Shown here: positions 18,125-27,339 of the stretch, in pieces
Layout of the letters: each line of letters opens with the position of its first letter
How positions within the stretch are numbered: position 1 is the stretch's first letter
DNA from: Fontisubflavum oceani
GTDB taxonomy: Bacteria; Pseudomonadota; Alphaproteobacteria; Rhodobacterales; Rhodobacteraceae
Assembly (NCBI RefSeq): GCF_030407165.1
Contig: NZ_CP129111.1
Coordinates: 2,728,001-2,792,000, forward strand
DNA length: 64,000 nucleotides
Direction: 5' to 3'
The notes under the pieces: model-generated
The model's database searches: none
Told to the model about the DNA's origin: nothing
The model's input: the letters and a program-made list of their open reading frames with translations, nothing else
Made by a program: the position numbers and the translations under genes

Positions 18125-19114
18125 TCACGCCGCGCGCAATACAATCTCAGATAACGCTGCCTCTACGACCTCAACCCCGGCGCCGGGACGATGCGCACGC
18201 TCTGACAGAACGCGCTTCCACCCCCGCGCGCCCGGACGCCCGGCAAACAGACCCAACATATGCCGCGTGACATGGGCCAGTTTGCCGCCATTGGCCACAT
18301 GGGCGGCGATATAGGGCAACATCAGACCGACGATTTCTTCGGCGCTCCGCGGCTCGCGGTCCAGACCGAAAATCTTCTGATCGGCAGCGAGCAAAATGTT
18401 CGACGGGTCATGGTAAGCCGCTCGCCCAATCATCACGCCATCCATCCCTTCGGCCAAATGGGCCTGCGCCTCATCCAACGACATCACGCCGCCATTGATC
18501 GACAGATGCAGCTCAGGGAAATCGCGTTTCATCTGATAGACCAGTGGGTAATTCAACGGCGGTACATCCCGGTTTTCCTTTGGACTCAAGCCCTGCAACC
18601 ACGCTTTCCGGGCATGGATTGCAAACCGCCCGACGCCAGCTGCCGCAACCGTCTCCAGAAACGCTGGCAGCACCTCTTCGGGCACTTGATCATCGACGCC
18701 GATCCGGCATTTAACCGTGACCTCCACTGGGCTGGCCGCAATCATTGCCGCGACGCAATCCGCCACCAGCTTGGGCCGTTCCATCAACACCGCTCCAAAA
18801 CAACCCGACTGCACCCGATCCGACGGGCAGCCGATATTGAGATTGATCTCATCATACCCATATTCGACCGCAATCTCCGTCGCCTTGGCCAGCTCGGACG
18901 GATCAGACCCGCCAAGCTGCAATGCCACAGGATGTTCTGCCGGATCGTAGGCCAACAAGCGATCTCGATCGCCATGCAAAATCGCGGGGGCCGTGACCAT
19001 CTCGGTATACAACAACGCTTCCCGAGACATCAGCCGGTGCAAGTACCGGCAATGACGATCGGTCCAATCCATCATCGGGGCGATGGAGAGTTTGGCGTGC
19101 TGTTTCATTTCCAT
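18125..19114 (-). CDS. dusA: tRNA-dihydrouridine(20/20a) synthase DusA
   Basis: FMN enzyme (329 residues) that reduces uridines in the tRNA D-loop with NADPH. It has the N-terminal LSIAPMMDWTDRHCRYL, flavin-site INLNIGCPSDRV and the catalytic cysteine in QSGCFGAVLM, KCRIGVDD, and INGGVMSLDEA. It is complete. An alternative ATG lies two codons in. Its first codons are duplicated at 42152-42224; the 5' end of dusA is a known integration site for genomic islands and prophages, so the intact gene here may be a junction of host body and element-supplied 5' end. Confidence 0.94.
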   Translation of the reverse strand: MEMKQHAKLSIAPMMDWTDRHCRYLHRLMSREALLYTEMVTAPAILHGDRDRLLAYDPAEHPVALQLGGSDPSELAKATEIAVEYGYDEINLNIGCPSDRVQSGCFGAVLMERPKLVADCVAAMIAASPVEVTVKCRIGVDDQVPEEVLPAFLETVAAAGVGRFAIHARKAWLQGLSPKENRDVPPLNYPLVYQMKRDFPELHLSINGGVMSLDEAQAHLAEGMDGVMIGRAAYHDPSNILLAADQKIFGLDREPRSAEEIVGLMLPYIAAHVANGGKLAHVTRHMLGLFAGRPGARGWKRVLSERAHRPGAGVEVVEAALSEIVLRAA

Positions 19115-19137
19115 TTTTCTGCATCTTCAAGCTGTTG
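19064..19137. repeat. Left copy of the dusA 5'-end repeat (putative island attachment site)
   Basis: Spans codons of dusA encoding about KLSIAPMMDW plus some 25 bp upstream of the gene. The best part, CCAATC-C-ATCATCGGGGCGATGGA-G-AG, matches 42152-42178 at 25 of 27 positions, with 17 identical bases (19071-19087). Similarity then continues at about 60 percent to CTGCATCTTCAAGCTGTTG, which matches 16 of 19 bases at the right copy. Same orientation in both copies. Confidence 0.75.
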
Positions 19138-19463
19138 CAGGGCAAAGCTGCTCGTCTGGAACACGCCTCAATATCCCCCGATTTGCCTCTCTACAGCAAC
19201 TCATTGGCATATAAGCCGCCCACGCAGTGTCGATCAGGCCTTGTTACCGAACAAGTCTTCCACCGCCCGTCTTGCGACGTTTGGTAATCTCATAGATCTG
19301 CATATAGACGACATGTACGGGTTTGGGAAACCACCTCGCAGAAGTAAGGCCGCGACCATGCGCCACCGTGTCAAATAGCGCTATTTAGACCTGCAATCAC
19401 TGACGTCAGACAGGACAAGGCACCCGGCTTGAAACAGTTATTATGCCAGCAGGCGCGATCTGC
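19138..19463. other. Gene-free stretch inside the left island end
   Basis: No convincing gene. It holds a perfect 14-bp palindrome AAATAGCGCTATTT at 19373-19386, just upstream (minus strand) of a TTGACA. On the minus strand the stretch ending near 19234 can be read as RLPNVARRAVEDLFGNKA and a stop, which resembles a degraded protein C-terminus, but I cannot name it. An integrase would be expected here if the island were intact; none is visible. Confidence 0.5.
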
Positions 19464-20975
19464 TCAGCGGCCCGCGCCTTGGCCGAGCCAGCCCTCATAA
19501 AACCGGCTGACCGGCTCTATCAGGTCCCGGGAAAGGCGCTGCATGCTGACCTCGGCTTCCGAACAGGGACGAGCGAGATCTCTTTCGATCTCTTCCAAGA
19601 CTTGCTCGCGGTCGATATTAGTGAAGCGGCCTTCGTTATAAACCACGTTGCCGCCGATCAGAACCGTAGCGACAGCCCCGGATTTTGCGCGCCGGATCAA
19701 CACATCAACCAAGGGCATGGCTGGATCCTGCCACGGTTTGGTGACAGCCTGCCAGTCCAGCAACACGATATCGGCCAGACGCCCCGGTGCCAGACACCCA
19801 ATCCGCCCCGCGAAGGGCGTCGTCGCGGCCCCATGTTCCGTTGCCATCAGCAGAATCTGCGATGCGGTCGGATGCGGCGCGTCATGCCCGGCAGGCCGAT
19901 GCAGCGTCAGCGCAAGCCGCATCTCCTGCAACATGTCACGATCATCGTTGATCCCCGCCTCGTCGATGCCAAGCGCGACCGGCACGCCGCTGGCAAGGAA
20001 GCCATTCAGATCGGCTGTACCGCTCTTCAGGCGCAGGTTGGACGAACAATTGTGGCACAGGCAGCCGCCACGCTCCGCCAGCAGGGCAACATCATCCGGC
20101 GTCATCCAGACCCCGTGACCAATGGTCAGTTGCGGCCCGACCAGGCCAAAGCTGTCAATATGCTCCAGCGCAGAGCCGCCAGTGCGACGGCGGGCGTATT
20201 CCTTCTGATACGGCGTCTCCAAAAGGTGCATATGCATCGGTGCGCCGGTCTCTTCGGCCATCCGTGCGGCACTTTCGAGCGCCGCATCCGACAGCCAGTG
20301 CAGGTTCGACGGCGCGATCTGGATGCCTACAAGCGCATCGTCTTGCCACCGGGCGCGCAACGCATGGAACACCGCGATCTGGTCAGACAAGGAAAGGCCG
20401 AAGCCGGCAAGATAATCCGCCGTTGGTTTTTGCAGAGCGGCGGGGAGCGAGGCGATGAACTCTTCATCCGCCGCATAGATCATGCGGTTCTGGTCACGCA
20501 GGGCAAAGGAGTAGCTCGCCCTCATGCCGAGGTCCTTGTAGGCGCCAATGATGGTGTCGGCGCGAGCCAGCACGGCATCGGTATTGCCCGGCGCCCGGCT
20601 ATGAAGGTGCTGCACGGTTGTCACACCCGAGGCGATCATCTCGAAGGCCGCATAGAGCGTATCCAGCCGGGGCGCGACATGGCGCATCGCGAGGCGTTCG
20701 GGAAACCACAGTTCCAGAGGTTGATCGCGCGCGCCCATCTGGAACGGGGTCAGACCGACATGGTGATGCGCGTTGATCAGACCCGGGATGGCCACCCTGC
20801 CCTTGCCACCGGTCTCGGGCAGTCCCGGATGGGCCTTGCGCAAGGCGCGGGCGGGGCCGATCTCGACAATTTGGTCTCCGTCGATCAGGATGGCCCCGTC
20901 GGCAACGATCTGCGCCGCGCCGCCTTCATCGAACCCGATGATGATATGGTCGGCGGCGACAATATGGCGGGTCAT
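19464..20975 (-). CDS. Amidohydrolase, TRZ/ATZ (deaminase-like) family
   Basis: Metal-dependent hydrolase of 503 residues, related to guanine/8-oxoguanine deaminases and triazine hydrolases. Metal-site features: PGLINAHHHVG (HxH), HMHLLET, IGHGVWMT and GIDEAGINDD, the order expected for a mononuclear TIM-barrel deaminase. The C-terminal GRLADIVLLD closes the beta-sandwich domain. It is the last gene of a coupled minus-strand operon and overlaps the racemase stop by four bases. With a hydantoin-type racemase and PuuE-like enzymes next to it, a cyclic amidine, ureide or purine-like substrate is likely; this is inference. Confidence 0.82.
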   Translation of the reverse strand: MTRHIVAADHIIIGFDEGGAAQIVADGAILIDGDQIVEIGPARALRKAHPGLPETGGKGRVAIPGLINAHHHVGLTPFQMGARDQPLELWFPERLAMRHVAPRLDTLYAAFEMIASGVTTVQHLHSRAPGNTDAVLARADTIIGAYKDLGMRASYSFALRDQNRMIYAADEEFIASLPAALQKPTADYLAGFGLSLSDQIAVFHALRARWQDDALVGIQIAPSNLHWLSDAALESAARMAEETGAPMHMHLLETPYQKEYARRRTGGSALEHIDSFGLVGPQLTIGHGVWMTPDDVALLAERGGCLCHNCSSNLRLKSGTADLNGFLASGVPVALGIDEAGINDDRDMLQEMRLALTLHRPAGHDAPHPTASQILLMATEHGAATTPFAGRIGCLAPGRLADIVLLDWQAVTKPWQDPAMPLVDVLIRRAKSGAVATVLIGGNVVYNEGRFTNIDREQVLEEIERDLARPCSEAEVSMQRLSRDLIEPVSRFYEGWLGQGAGR

Positions 20976-21619
20976 CTAGAATCTCCTTTGGTGCAGCGGG
21001 CAAGGCTGAGCCGGACGGCTGCGGGCAGCGGTTCGATCAGCGGCACTGGGGATGAGGCTGCGAGGCTTTGGGCGGCTTCGGCCAGTGGTCCGCCGCCAAT
21101 GATGATCGCCTCGGCTCCGGCTTCAACGGCACGGTCGCACGCTTCGGCCAACGCGGTTTGCAGTGCGACGGCATCATGGGTCAGAACCGCCGGATCGCCG
21201 GGCGTCGTCCAGGTGCCAAGGAACGCCTCATGGCCGTAGGAACGGGCGGCTTTGGCAATGTGATCGCTTAAATCCGGCGTCGTCGTCACAACTGCAAATT
21301 GTGCCCCAACCTGCGCCGCCTCGGCCATACCCGCCTCGGCAATGCCCGTGACTGGCACCGACAGCCGTCCGCGTAGGTCCATCAGGCCGGGATCGCCAAA
21401 GGCCGCGACGATCACAGCCTCGGCCCTGCCCACACGCGGCGCAAGCGCTGCGACGGCGTCTGCCGCGCGGGCCAGCGCGAAAGGGTCGGTGATCAACGGC
21501 GCCCCGAATGCCGCGGTCAGCCCGTCGACCCGCACCGCCGGGCCCGCCACCTGCCGTGCAATCCGCAGCATGGCCTCGGTGGTCGTCTCAGACGTGTTGG
21601 GATTGATCAGCACAATCAT
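20972..21619 (-). CDS. Aspartate/glutamate/hydantoin racemase family protein
   Basis: Cofactor-independent two-cysteine racemase fold, 215 residues, starting INPNTSETTTEAML as hydantoin and allantoin racemases do. In those enzymes the catalytic cysteines sit in the two half-domains, near the equivalents of VIVAAFGDPGL and AEAIIIGGGPL. Here those positions read Ala-Phe-Gly and Gly-Gly-Gly, so I do not see the standard cysteines there. It may be a decarboxylase- or isomerase-like variant (the Asp/Glu racemase superfamily includes arylmalonate decarboxylase). Start and stop overlap both neighbours by four bases. Confidence 0.72.
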   Translation of the reverse strand: MIVLINPNTSETTTEAMLRIARQVAGPAVRVDGLTAAFGAPLITDPFALARAADAVAALAPRVGRAEAVIVAAFGDPGLMDLRGRLSVPVTGIAEAGMAEAAQVGAQFAVVTTTPDLSDHIAKAARSYGHEAFLGTWTTPGDPAVLTHDAVALQTALAEACDRAVEAGAEAIIIGGGPLAEAAQSLAASSPVPLIEPLPAAVRLSLARCTKGDSR

Positions 21620-22503
21620 GCCGGACAGGCCCGGTCAAAGACCTCGGCAATTTCGATCCGGCGCGCCAGCCACAGCCGATCCCGGCGGCGGTCCAGTTCG
21701 GCGAGGACCTGCTCGAACGCCTTGAACCGACCCGGGCGGCCAACGATCCGCAAGTGGAACCCGATATTCAGCAGGCGCGGCATGCCACGCGCGGCCTCGG
21801 CCTCCAACACGTCCAACGCGTCGGTCACGTAATCGACCATGTCCGATGCGCGCACAAAGCCATTGGGATGGAAAAACTTCATGTCATTGGCGTCGAGCGC
21901 ATAGGGCACCACGATCAGCCCCGAGCCATCCCTGTACGGCAGGTCATCGTCAAACCCGTTAGAGGTGTAAAGGTAACCCCTCTCGGCCAGAAGGCTGCGC
22001 GTCCAAGGGCTTTCGGCCCCGCGGCAGAAAAACCCGCGTGGGACGTCGCCGGTCGCGGCCGCGATAGCCACATCGGCACGATCGAGGTCAACGGCCTCGG
22101 CCTCTGGGCTGTCATAATCGGCATGAGGGCGCCAAAGCCAACCGTGACAGGCGGTTTCGTGGCCATCGCGCGCCAGCATGCGCAGAACCGGCCCTGCCCG
22201 TTCCGCCGCGCGCCCACAGGCGAACAGGGTCGCGGGAACCTGGTGGCGGCGCAGCGCATCGGCCATGCGCCACGCACCGGCCCGCGTGCCATAGGCAAAA
22301 ATTTGCGCCTGACCGGGGTCGGGCTTGCCCTCAGGTACGACCGAGAGAACCTCGCCGATCCGCTCGCTGACCGGGTCGCCATCGAGCACCTGTTGCTCAG
22401 CGCCTTCTTCGACATTGACCACGACCGAAACAGCCAGCTTATGGCCTCCGGGCCAGGTAAGATCCGGCCAGGCACCGCCATATCCGATCAGATCGCGAGT
22501 CAT
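21616..22503 (-). CDS. PuuE-like polysaccharide deacetylase family protein (paralogue 1)
   Basis: NodB-fold hydrolase of about 295 residues, closest in style to the cofactor-independent allantoinase PuuE: it begins RDLIGYGGAWPDLTWPGG and has VSVVVNVEEGAEQ. The NodB region shows GHETACHGWLWRPHADYD, with the spaced histidines. PuuE opens the hydantoin ring of allantoin; related proteins act on other cyclic amides. The ATG at 22503 overlaps the stop of the paralogue upstream. The two paralogues share the RDxxGYxG and VNVEEGAE landmarks but differ elsewhere. Confidence 0.8.
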   Translation of the reverse strand: MTRDLIGYGGAWPDLTWPGGHKLAVSVVVNVEEGAEQQVLDGDPVSERIGEVLSVVPEGKPDPGQAQIFAYGTRAGAWRMADALRRHQVPATLFACGRAAERAGPVLRMLARDGHETACHGWLWRPHADYDSPEAEAVDLDRADVAIAAATGDVPRGFFCRGAESPWTRSLLAERGYLYTSNGFDDDLPYRDGSGLIVVPYALDANDMKFFHPNGFVRASDMVDYVTDALDVLEAEAARGMPRLLNIGFHLRIVGRPGRFKAFEQVLAELDRRRDRLWLARRIEIAEVFDRACPA

Positions 22504-23450
22504 ACGCTCCCTCGGAGCGCAAACCCCTTGGGGCACGGACGCGGCGTCCACTCGGGCAGCCCTACGGCGCTGCGCCAAGCATGGGCGATTTCGGCCCGGG
22601 TCGCGAACCAGACATCATCGTGACGCACAGCGTGGTCCAGAAACGCCTCGAGCCCTCCAATCCGTGCCGGGCGCCCGATAATCCTGGTATGTAGGCCGAT
22701 CGACAACATGCGCGGGGCTTGCTCGGCCTCGGCCAACAGCCGGTCGAAGGCTGCGATGCAATAGCGGGAGAAGTCCTCGGCAAAGACAAAGCCGCCCCCG
22801 TTGTAAAACCGCATGTCGTTGGTGTCGAACGCATAGGGCAGCACCACATGAGCACCATGTGCGGTATCGACCAGATACGGTATGTCGTCATTATAGGCGT
22901 TGCTGTCGTAGAGAAACCCGCCCTGTTCGATAAGCAGATCCCGGGTGCGTTCGGAGGTGGCAGAGCGCGTGTGCCATCCAAGCGGCGGCGTTCCTGCCGT
23001 CCGCGTGATGGTCGCAACCGTGCGTGCGATCGCGGCGCGTTCACGCGCGTTGTCCATGCCAACGTGACGCTCCCACCGCCAGCCATGGGCCGAAACCTCA
23101 TAACCGTCCTGCACCGCCTGCGCGGCGATCCAGGGCGTCGCCTCCAGCGCGCGGCCGCAGGCATTCAGCGTCGCTGGCAGGTCACGATCCGACAGCGCAT
23201 CTCGGATCCGCGGCCAGCCCGCGCGCGGGCCATATTCGAAATGGCTCTCCATACAAAGGTCGCGGGTGCCCTCGACTCGCTCAACCGCCTCGTAGATATG
23301 CTCATTGCGGTCGTCGCCGGCGCCAAGGCTCAACTCGGCGCCTTCCTCGACATTCACGACAATAGAAACGGCAAGCCCTGCCCCATTTGGCCAGCGCATC
23401 GCCGGCGGCTGGCCCGCGTAGCCGGTGAAATCGCGCGCCGCGCCGCTCAT
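22500..23450 (-). CDS. PuuE-like polysaccharide deacetylase family protein (paralogue 2)
   Basis: Second NodB-fold protein, about 316 residues, opening ARDFTGYAGQPPAMRWPNG and containing VSIVVNVEEGAELSLGAGD. The metal/active region reads YEVSAHGWRWERH. It shares the PuuE-like frame of its neighbour, including DTNDMRFYNGGGFVFAEDF, which matches DANDMKFFHPNGFVRASDM there. A heterodimer or two sequential hydrolyses are both possible. The ATG overlaps the BtpA gene stop (ATGA). Confidence 0.8.
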   Translation of the reverse strand: MSGAARDFTGYAGQPPAMRWPNGAGLAVSIVVNVEEGAELSLGAGDDRNEHIYEAVERVEGTRDLCMESHFEYGPRAGWPRIRDALSDRDLPATLNACGRALEATPWIAAQAVQDGYEVSAHGWRWERHVGMDNARERAAIARTVATITRTAGTPPLGWHTRSATSERTRDLLIEQGGFLYDSNAYNDDIPYLVDTAHGAHVVLPYAFDTNDMRFYNGGGFVFAEDFSRYCIAAFDRLLAEAEQAPRMLSIGLHTRIIGRPARIGGLEAFLDHAVRHDDVWFATRAEIAHAWRSAVGLPEWTPRPCPKGFALRGSV

Positions 23451-24235
23451 GCAGGAACCCGCACCGCATCCATGAAGCGGCTGCACAGATCGGCATCCCA
23501 TTGCAGCGCATCCTCCGGCGCTGCATCGCGCCGCATCAGCGCACTGCTGACCACCACGCCATCGGCGGCGGCCATCGCCTCGGCCACATTGCCATCGGTC
23601 ACGCTGCCACCGATGAGGATCGGTTTACGAATGCCTTTGCCGCGCACCGCGCCGATCCGGGCCAGTGTATCGGAAAAGCTGCTGCCGGTGATGACCAAGC
23701 CGTCGGCCCCGGATTTGGCGGCCCAGTTTGCCGCGAAAGGCTGGCTCTCGCCCGAGAGCGGGATCGCCGTGCGGTCATGCACGTCGGCCAAGATCGCAAT
23801 ATCGGGCCGCCGCAACGCGGCGCGGTAAGACACAGTTTCGGCGCCAAGCCCATCGCGCGGGCCCTGCGCGGTCATCGCGCCGCCCACAAACACCTTGAGC
23901 CGGACAAAATCGGCCCCCGTGGCATGGGCCACCGACAGGGCCGCAACTGGGTCATGCGCCTCGACAATGATACCCAGGCCAAGCCCGGGGACCTCTGCCC
24001 GGATCAGGCGCCCTATTGCAGACATCAGTGCCAGGGTGTCCGGGGCGGCGGCTCCCGCAGTTTTGGTCTGATCCTGCAGCTTGATCCAGGGGATGCCAGC
24101 TTGCGCGAACACACGGGCGTTGGCGACGGCATAATCCTCGTACCACGCGACCGACCGGTGCCGGTTCAGGGCGAAATCCGGCAGATGAAGGGCAGCAATA
24201 ACCGGCTTGGCACCATCGAATAGCTTCAGCGACAT
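23447..24235 (-). CDS. BtpA/SgcQ family TIM-barrel protein
   Basis: About 262 residues. The family is named after BtpA, needed for photosystem I stability in cyanobacteria, and includes SgcQ of an E. coli sugar-like operon; the catalytic role is unsettled. Seen here: VIAALHLPDFALNRH, WIKLQDQTKTAGAAAP, IILADVHDR-like IAILADVHDRTAIPLSG, and the phosphate-binding turn ILIGGSVTDGNVAEAMAAADG. The phosphate-site turn and its place beside a kinase suggest it acts on a sugar phosphate or nucleoside phosphate product. Overlaps the PfkB gene by ten bases. Confidence 0.78.
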   Translation of the reverse strand: MSLKLFDGAKPVIAALHLPDFALNRHRSVAWYEDYAVANARVFAQAGIPWIKLQDQTKTAGAAAPDTLALMSAIGRLIRAEVPGLGLGIIVEAHDPVAALSVAHATGADFVRLKVFVGGAMTAQGPRDGLGAETVSYRAALRRPDIAILADVHDRTAIPLSGESQPFAANWAAKSGADGLVITGSSFSDTLARIGAVRGKGIRKPILIGGSVTDGNVAEAMAAADGVVVSSALMRRDAAPEDALQWDADLCSRFMDAVRVPA

Positions 24236-25247
24236 ATATTGGGTTCCTTTTGCAATGTGGCGCGCGCGGTCGCCTGGTCTGCTGGGAGGGCACCGGCGGC
24301 GCCGAAACTACACACGACCCCCGCCGCAGAAACCGCGCCAAAACGGGCCGCCTGCACCGGGTCGCCGGTTTCAACGAGGCCCGCCAGAAACCCGCCGCAA
24401 AAACTGTCACCGGCGCCAGTCGGGTCGCAGGCCTCAACCCGCTGTGGTGGGACAGCTATGGCGGTGCGCGTTACACGGTCCCAGATCAGCGCGCCTTGCG
24501 GCCCCATTTTGACCGCCACCACGCCGCGACATCGCTCAGAGATCACCGCCAAAGCATCGGCTGGCGCAGCGTCTGGCACCAGCGCATGCAGCTCAACCTC
24601 ACTGGGGATGAAGGCATCGAGCCGCGCCAGGATTGGGACGATGTCTTCGAGCCTCTGGCTCGCCAACTGCCAACCCGGATCGGCGGTGATCACTGCCCCC
24701 TCGGTTCGAACAGATCCAGCATCTCCAGCAGTACGCGCGGCGCGCTGGGTGCCAAATGAACGCCTTTTGCCCCGCGCCAGGCCTGCGGCACCTGAGCCGC
24801 CCGCAACGGATGCTGCTCCCTAAATTCCGAATAGCCGATCTCGTTCAACAGTTTGCGCGCCTCAAGACGCGCGCGCCACGCCACCACCTGCTCAGCCGAA
24901 AGCCGGTCAGTCGGAAACCCGGCCTCGGCCAGCGCGGCGCCCGGCGCCGTCAGCCCCTCGTCACGCCGCCCTGCCCCGTCATAGAGAAACCAGCTGCCCG
25001 CGGTCAGGGCCGCGTCGGACCAGACCACACCCGCAAGGTCGACCCCGCCCGCCTCCAGCCGCGCTATGGTGTCTTTCGGATAGGTCGAGACGGCGCAGCT
25101 GACTAGCCCGACGCGGCTCACCCAGTTGAGCGCGCCAACCGCGGAAAAAGCGCCATTGCCACCCGCAAGATCCAGCGCAACGGTGCCGTCGGCAGAAATG
25201 ACATTGTCAACCGTAAGCCCACCAACCGTCACAAGATCCGGCGTCAC
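24226..25247 (-). CDS. PfkB-family carbohydrate/nucleoside kinase (one-base frameshift)
   Basis: Ribokinase-fold ATP-dependent kinase, about 340 residues after repair. N-terminal part: VTVGGLTVDNVISADG and DLAGGNGAFSAVGA, the substrate-binding glycines. C-terminal part: EACDPTGAGDSFCGGFLAGL with the catalytic aspartate. The frame as read stops after LDLFEPRGQ. One more base in the C run at 24696-24700 gives FEPRGAVITADPGWQLASQR and reaches the stop at 24226. A GTG directly after the SIS-gene stop is taken as start; an ATG 39 bases upstream is possible. Next to a SIS protein it recalls the fructoselysine pair FrlD/FrlB. Confidence 0.82.
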
Positions 25248-25248
25248 A

Positions 25249-26360
25249 TCAGCCCCCAAGCCGGGGCGCGCCAAGGCCAAGTGCATCGCGTTCGACCGCT
25301 GCGTGATAGCCGAACAAATGCATGGGCACACTGTAGACAATCGGCGCGGTCGCCGCCGAAACGTTTGGAAGATGCCAAGCGACATCGACAGTCTTTGCTA
25401 TCTCGGTTTCGTCCTCAGGTACAATCGCCACGCAGTAACCTTCTACACCCCGCGACATAAGCGCGGTGTCCAGGGCGCGGGCATGGCTTGCCTTGTCCCC
25501 CGCGATCAGGAACAGCGGATCGCCGGCCTTCTGGGTTCGATAGTGGTGATACTCCTCGAGCGGGAAAGAGTAGGCATGGATCGGTGCCAGTTCTTTCAGC
25601 TTGGCCGCGCCAAACTCAGCAGGCGCGTAAAACGGACCTGCGCCGGTCGTCAGAACCAGATCAGCGCGGGCAAGACGCTTGGCCACCTGTCGGGCCGGTT
25701 CAAAAACTCGCGCGCCACGGAATCGACCTGATCCGGCAGTGCAACCAGCGCTGCACTCAAGGCAGATGCATCTCCACCTTTTGCGTCTTGTACGGCCGCA
25801 GCCATGGCCAGCATCAACGCCATCGCCGCCGTGCTGGACTGCGTCGGCCAGCCGCCGCGCGTGGCCCGGATGTGCAGCGCACCGGGGCATTGTTCCATCA
25901 AGGGCGACTCGAGCGTGTTCGAAAGGCCGATCGTGTAAGCCCCACGCTCTGCCGCGTCCGTTAGGCCGTCGATTACAGGCTCGGTCTTGCCTGAGGAGCT
26001 GAGGCCGATGACCACGGTTTCATCGTCGATGGTATCCAGGCCGTAGGTCGCGAAGTCGAACGCCTCGATTGGCTCGCAGGGTGCGCCCAGAGCGGCCTCC
26101 AGCGCCGGGCGCACGCCGTGACCCGCAATCCAGCTATCGCCACAGCCAACGGTGACCACGCGACGGATGCTACGGTCCGCAAGATCGCGCCCGATGGCAG
26201 CCAGGGGCACGACATTGGCCGCAAGCGTTGCCCGAATGGCCTCGCCCTGAGACATCATTTCGTGCTCGGTCAGAGCGACGCGCCGAAACCTTTCCGGATC
26301 GCCAGCGGCATCCGAGGATGATTCCCGGCGGATTTCCGTTAGTAACTGCTCTATATTCAT
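25249..26360 (-). CDS. SIS-domain sugar isomerase/deglycase-like protein (one-base frameshift)
   Basis: Two SIS domains, about 370 residues after repair. First domain: VVTVGCGDSWIAGHG and VIGLSSSGKTEPVIDGLTDA, the phosphosugar-binding serines. The frame breaks after AREFLNR. One extra base near 25691-25702 restores ARQVAKRLARADLVLTTGAG and the second domain, ending LGLGAPRLGG. Members include glucosamine-phosphate isomerases, AgaS and the FrlB fructoselysine-6-phosphate deglycase. First gene of the minus-strand operon, with a divergent DeoR regulator 86 bp away. Confidence 0.82.
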
Positions 26361-26446
26361 GTCGCTCTCCGTACTTGGCGGTCAGGTCAGGACAGGCGCG
26401 CGAAAAAGATGGCACCTATCGATTTCTTTCGATATTTGTCATTACG
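26361..26446. promoter_or_regulatory. Divergent promoter region between the SIS operon and the DeoR regulator
   Basis: AT-richer than its surroundings. It carries CTATCGATTTCTTTCGATAT (26416-26435), two near-direct repeats around TTTCG, the core that many DeoR/GlpR regulators bind. The regulator probably represses both directions from here; inferred from layout. Confidence 0.45.
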
Positions 26447-27274
26447 ATGGAAAACGCAAGACGCGAAGGTATTAGTAATGGATTATCCGCAGAATTCCCC
26501 CTGCCGTACCGCCATCAGCGCATTCTTGAGATCCTCGACACGGAGCGCATGGCTGAGGTGGGTCAATTGTCCGATGCGCTGGGCGTCTCAGCCGTCACCA
26601 TCCGCTCCGACCTCGATTCGCTGGAAAAACGACTGCTGCTTAGACGCGTGCGTGGCGGCGCGATGGCCGCCAAACCCGCCCGCTTTGAGCGCCCCGTTGA
26701 TGTGCCGAGCCACAGCTTCACAGACGAAAAGGAGAGAATTGGAGCCCTTGCAGCGAGCATGGTCCGCAGCGGAGAGACGATTGTTCTTGATGCGGGGACC
26801 ACCACATTGGCCATGGCCATGGCCCTTCCGGAGCACCTGCGCGACGTCATGATCATCACTTCAAGCCTCGATATCGCCATCGCGCTGGAGACACATCCGG
26901 GCGCATCCGTGATGGTGACCGGCGGAAAACTTAAGAAAACGGGCCGAAATCCGCACTCGCGCTCACTGGTACCGCCATTTGCGGGGCTGCTTCTTGAGCA
27001 ACTCAATGCCGATTGCGCCTATCTGTGCTGCGCTGGCATCGATGCCGAACGCGGCTTCACCAACGCCCATTTGGAAGAGGTTGAAGTAAAGCGCGCGATG
27101 CTTGCCGCTTCCCGGAGGGCGGTGATGCTCGGGGATCGCGGAAAGATCGGGCATGTGGCAGGGGCGCGCATCGCCACCGCGCGGGACATTCACACACTCG
27201 TCACCGACCGCAAGGCCACCCCCGCCGACATCGCCGCACTCGAAACCGCCGGCACCAAGGTTCTTCTGGCATGA
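26447..27274 (+). CDS. DeoR/GlpR family transcriptional regulator
   Basis: Repressor of about 275 residues. N-terminal winged helix: RHQRILEILDTERMAEVGQL and SDALGVSAVTIRSDLDSLEK, the DeoR signature. C-terminal sugar-phosphate sensor domain (DeoRC): GETIVLDAGTTTLAMA, VMVTGGKLKK and the usual CCAGID pattern. Such regulators usually sense a phosphorylated sugar, here most likely the product of the PfkB kinase. It is divergent from the SIS-to-amidohydrolase operon and followed by the ABC importer on its own strand. Confidence 0.9.
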   Translation: MENARREGISNGLSAEFPLPYRHQRILEILDTERMAEVGQLSDALGVSAVTIRSDLDSLEKRLLLRRVRGGAMAAKPARFERPVDVPSHSFTDEKERIGALAASMVRSGETIVLDAGTTTLAMAMALPEHLRDVMIITSSLDIAIALETHPGASVMVTGGKLKKTGRNPHSRSLVPPFAGLLLEQLNADCAYLCCAGIDAERGFTNAHLEEVEVKRAMLAASRRAVMLGDRGKIGHVAGARIATARDIHTLVTDRKATPADIAALETAGTKVLLA

Positions 27275-27302
27275 CCGCAGACGCCACTTCCCGCTGCGTG
27301 TC

Positions 27303-27317
27303 GCCTAATTTTTAGGC
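27303..27317 (+). terminator. Short hairpin after the DeoR gene
   Basis: GCCTAA-TTT-TTAGGC followed by ACTTTTCC, 28 bases past the stop. A six-base stem makes it weak. Confidence 0.45.
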
Positions 27318-27339
27318 ACTTTTCCTCTAAAGTCGCTAT

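Noticed and set aside
19443..21239. 598-codon open frame opposite the amidohydrolase and racemase genes
   Set aside because: Composition typical of an antisense shadow; the minus-strand genes have clear motifs and coupled starts.
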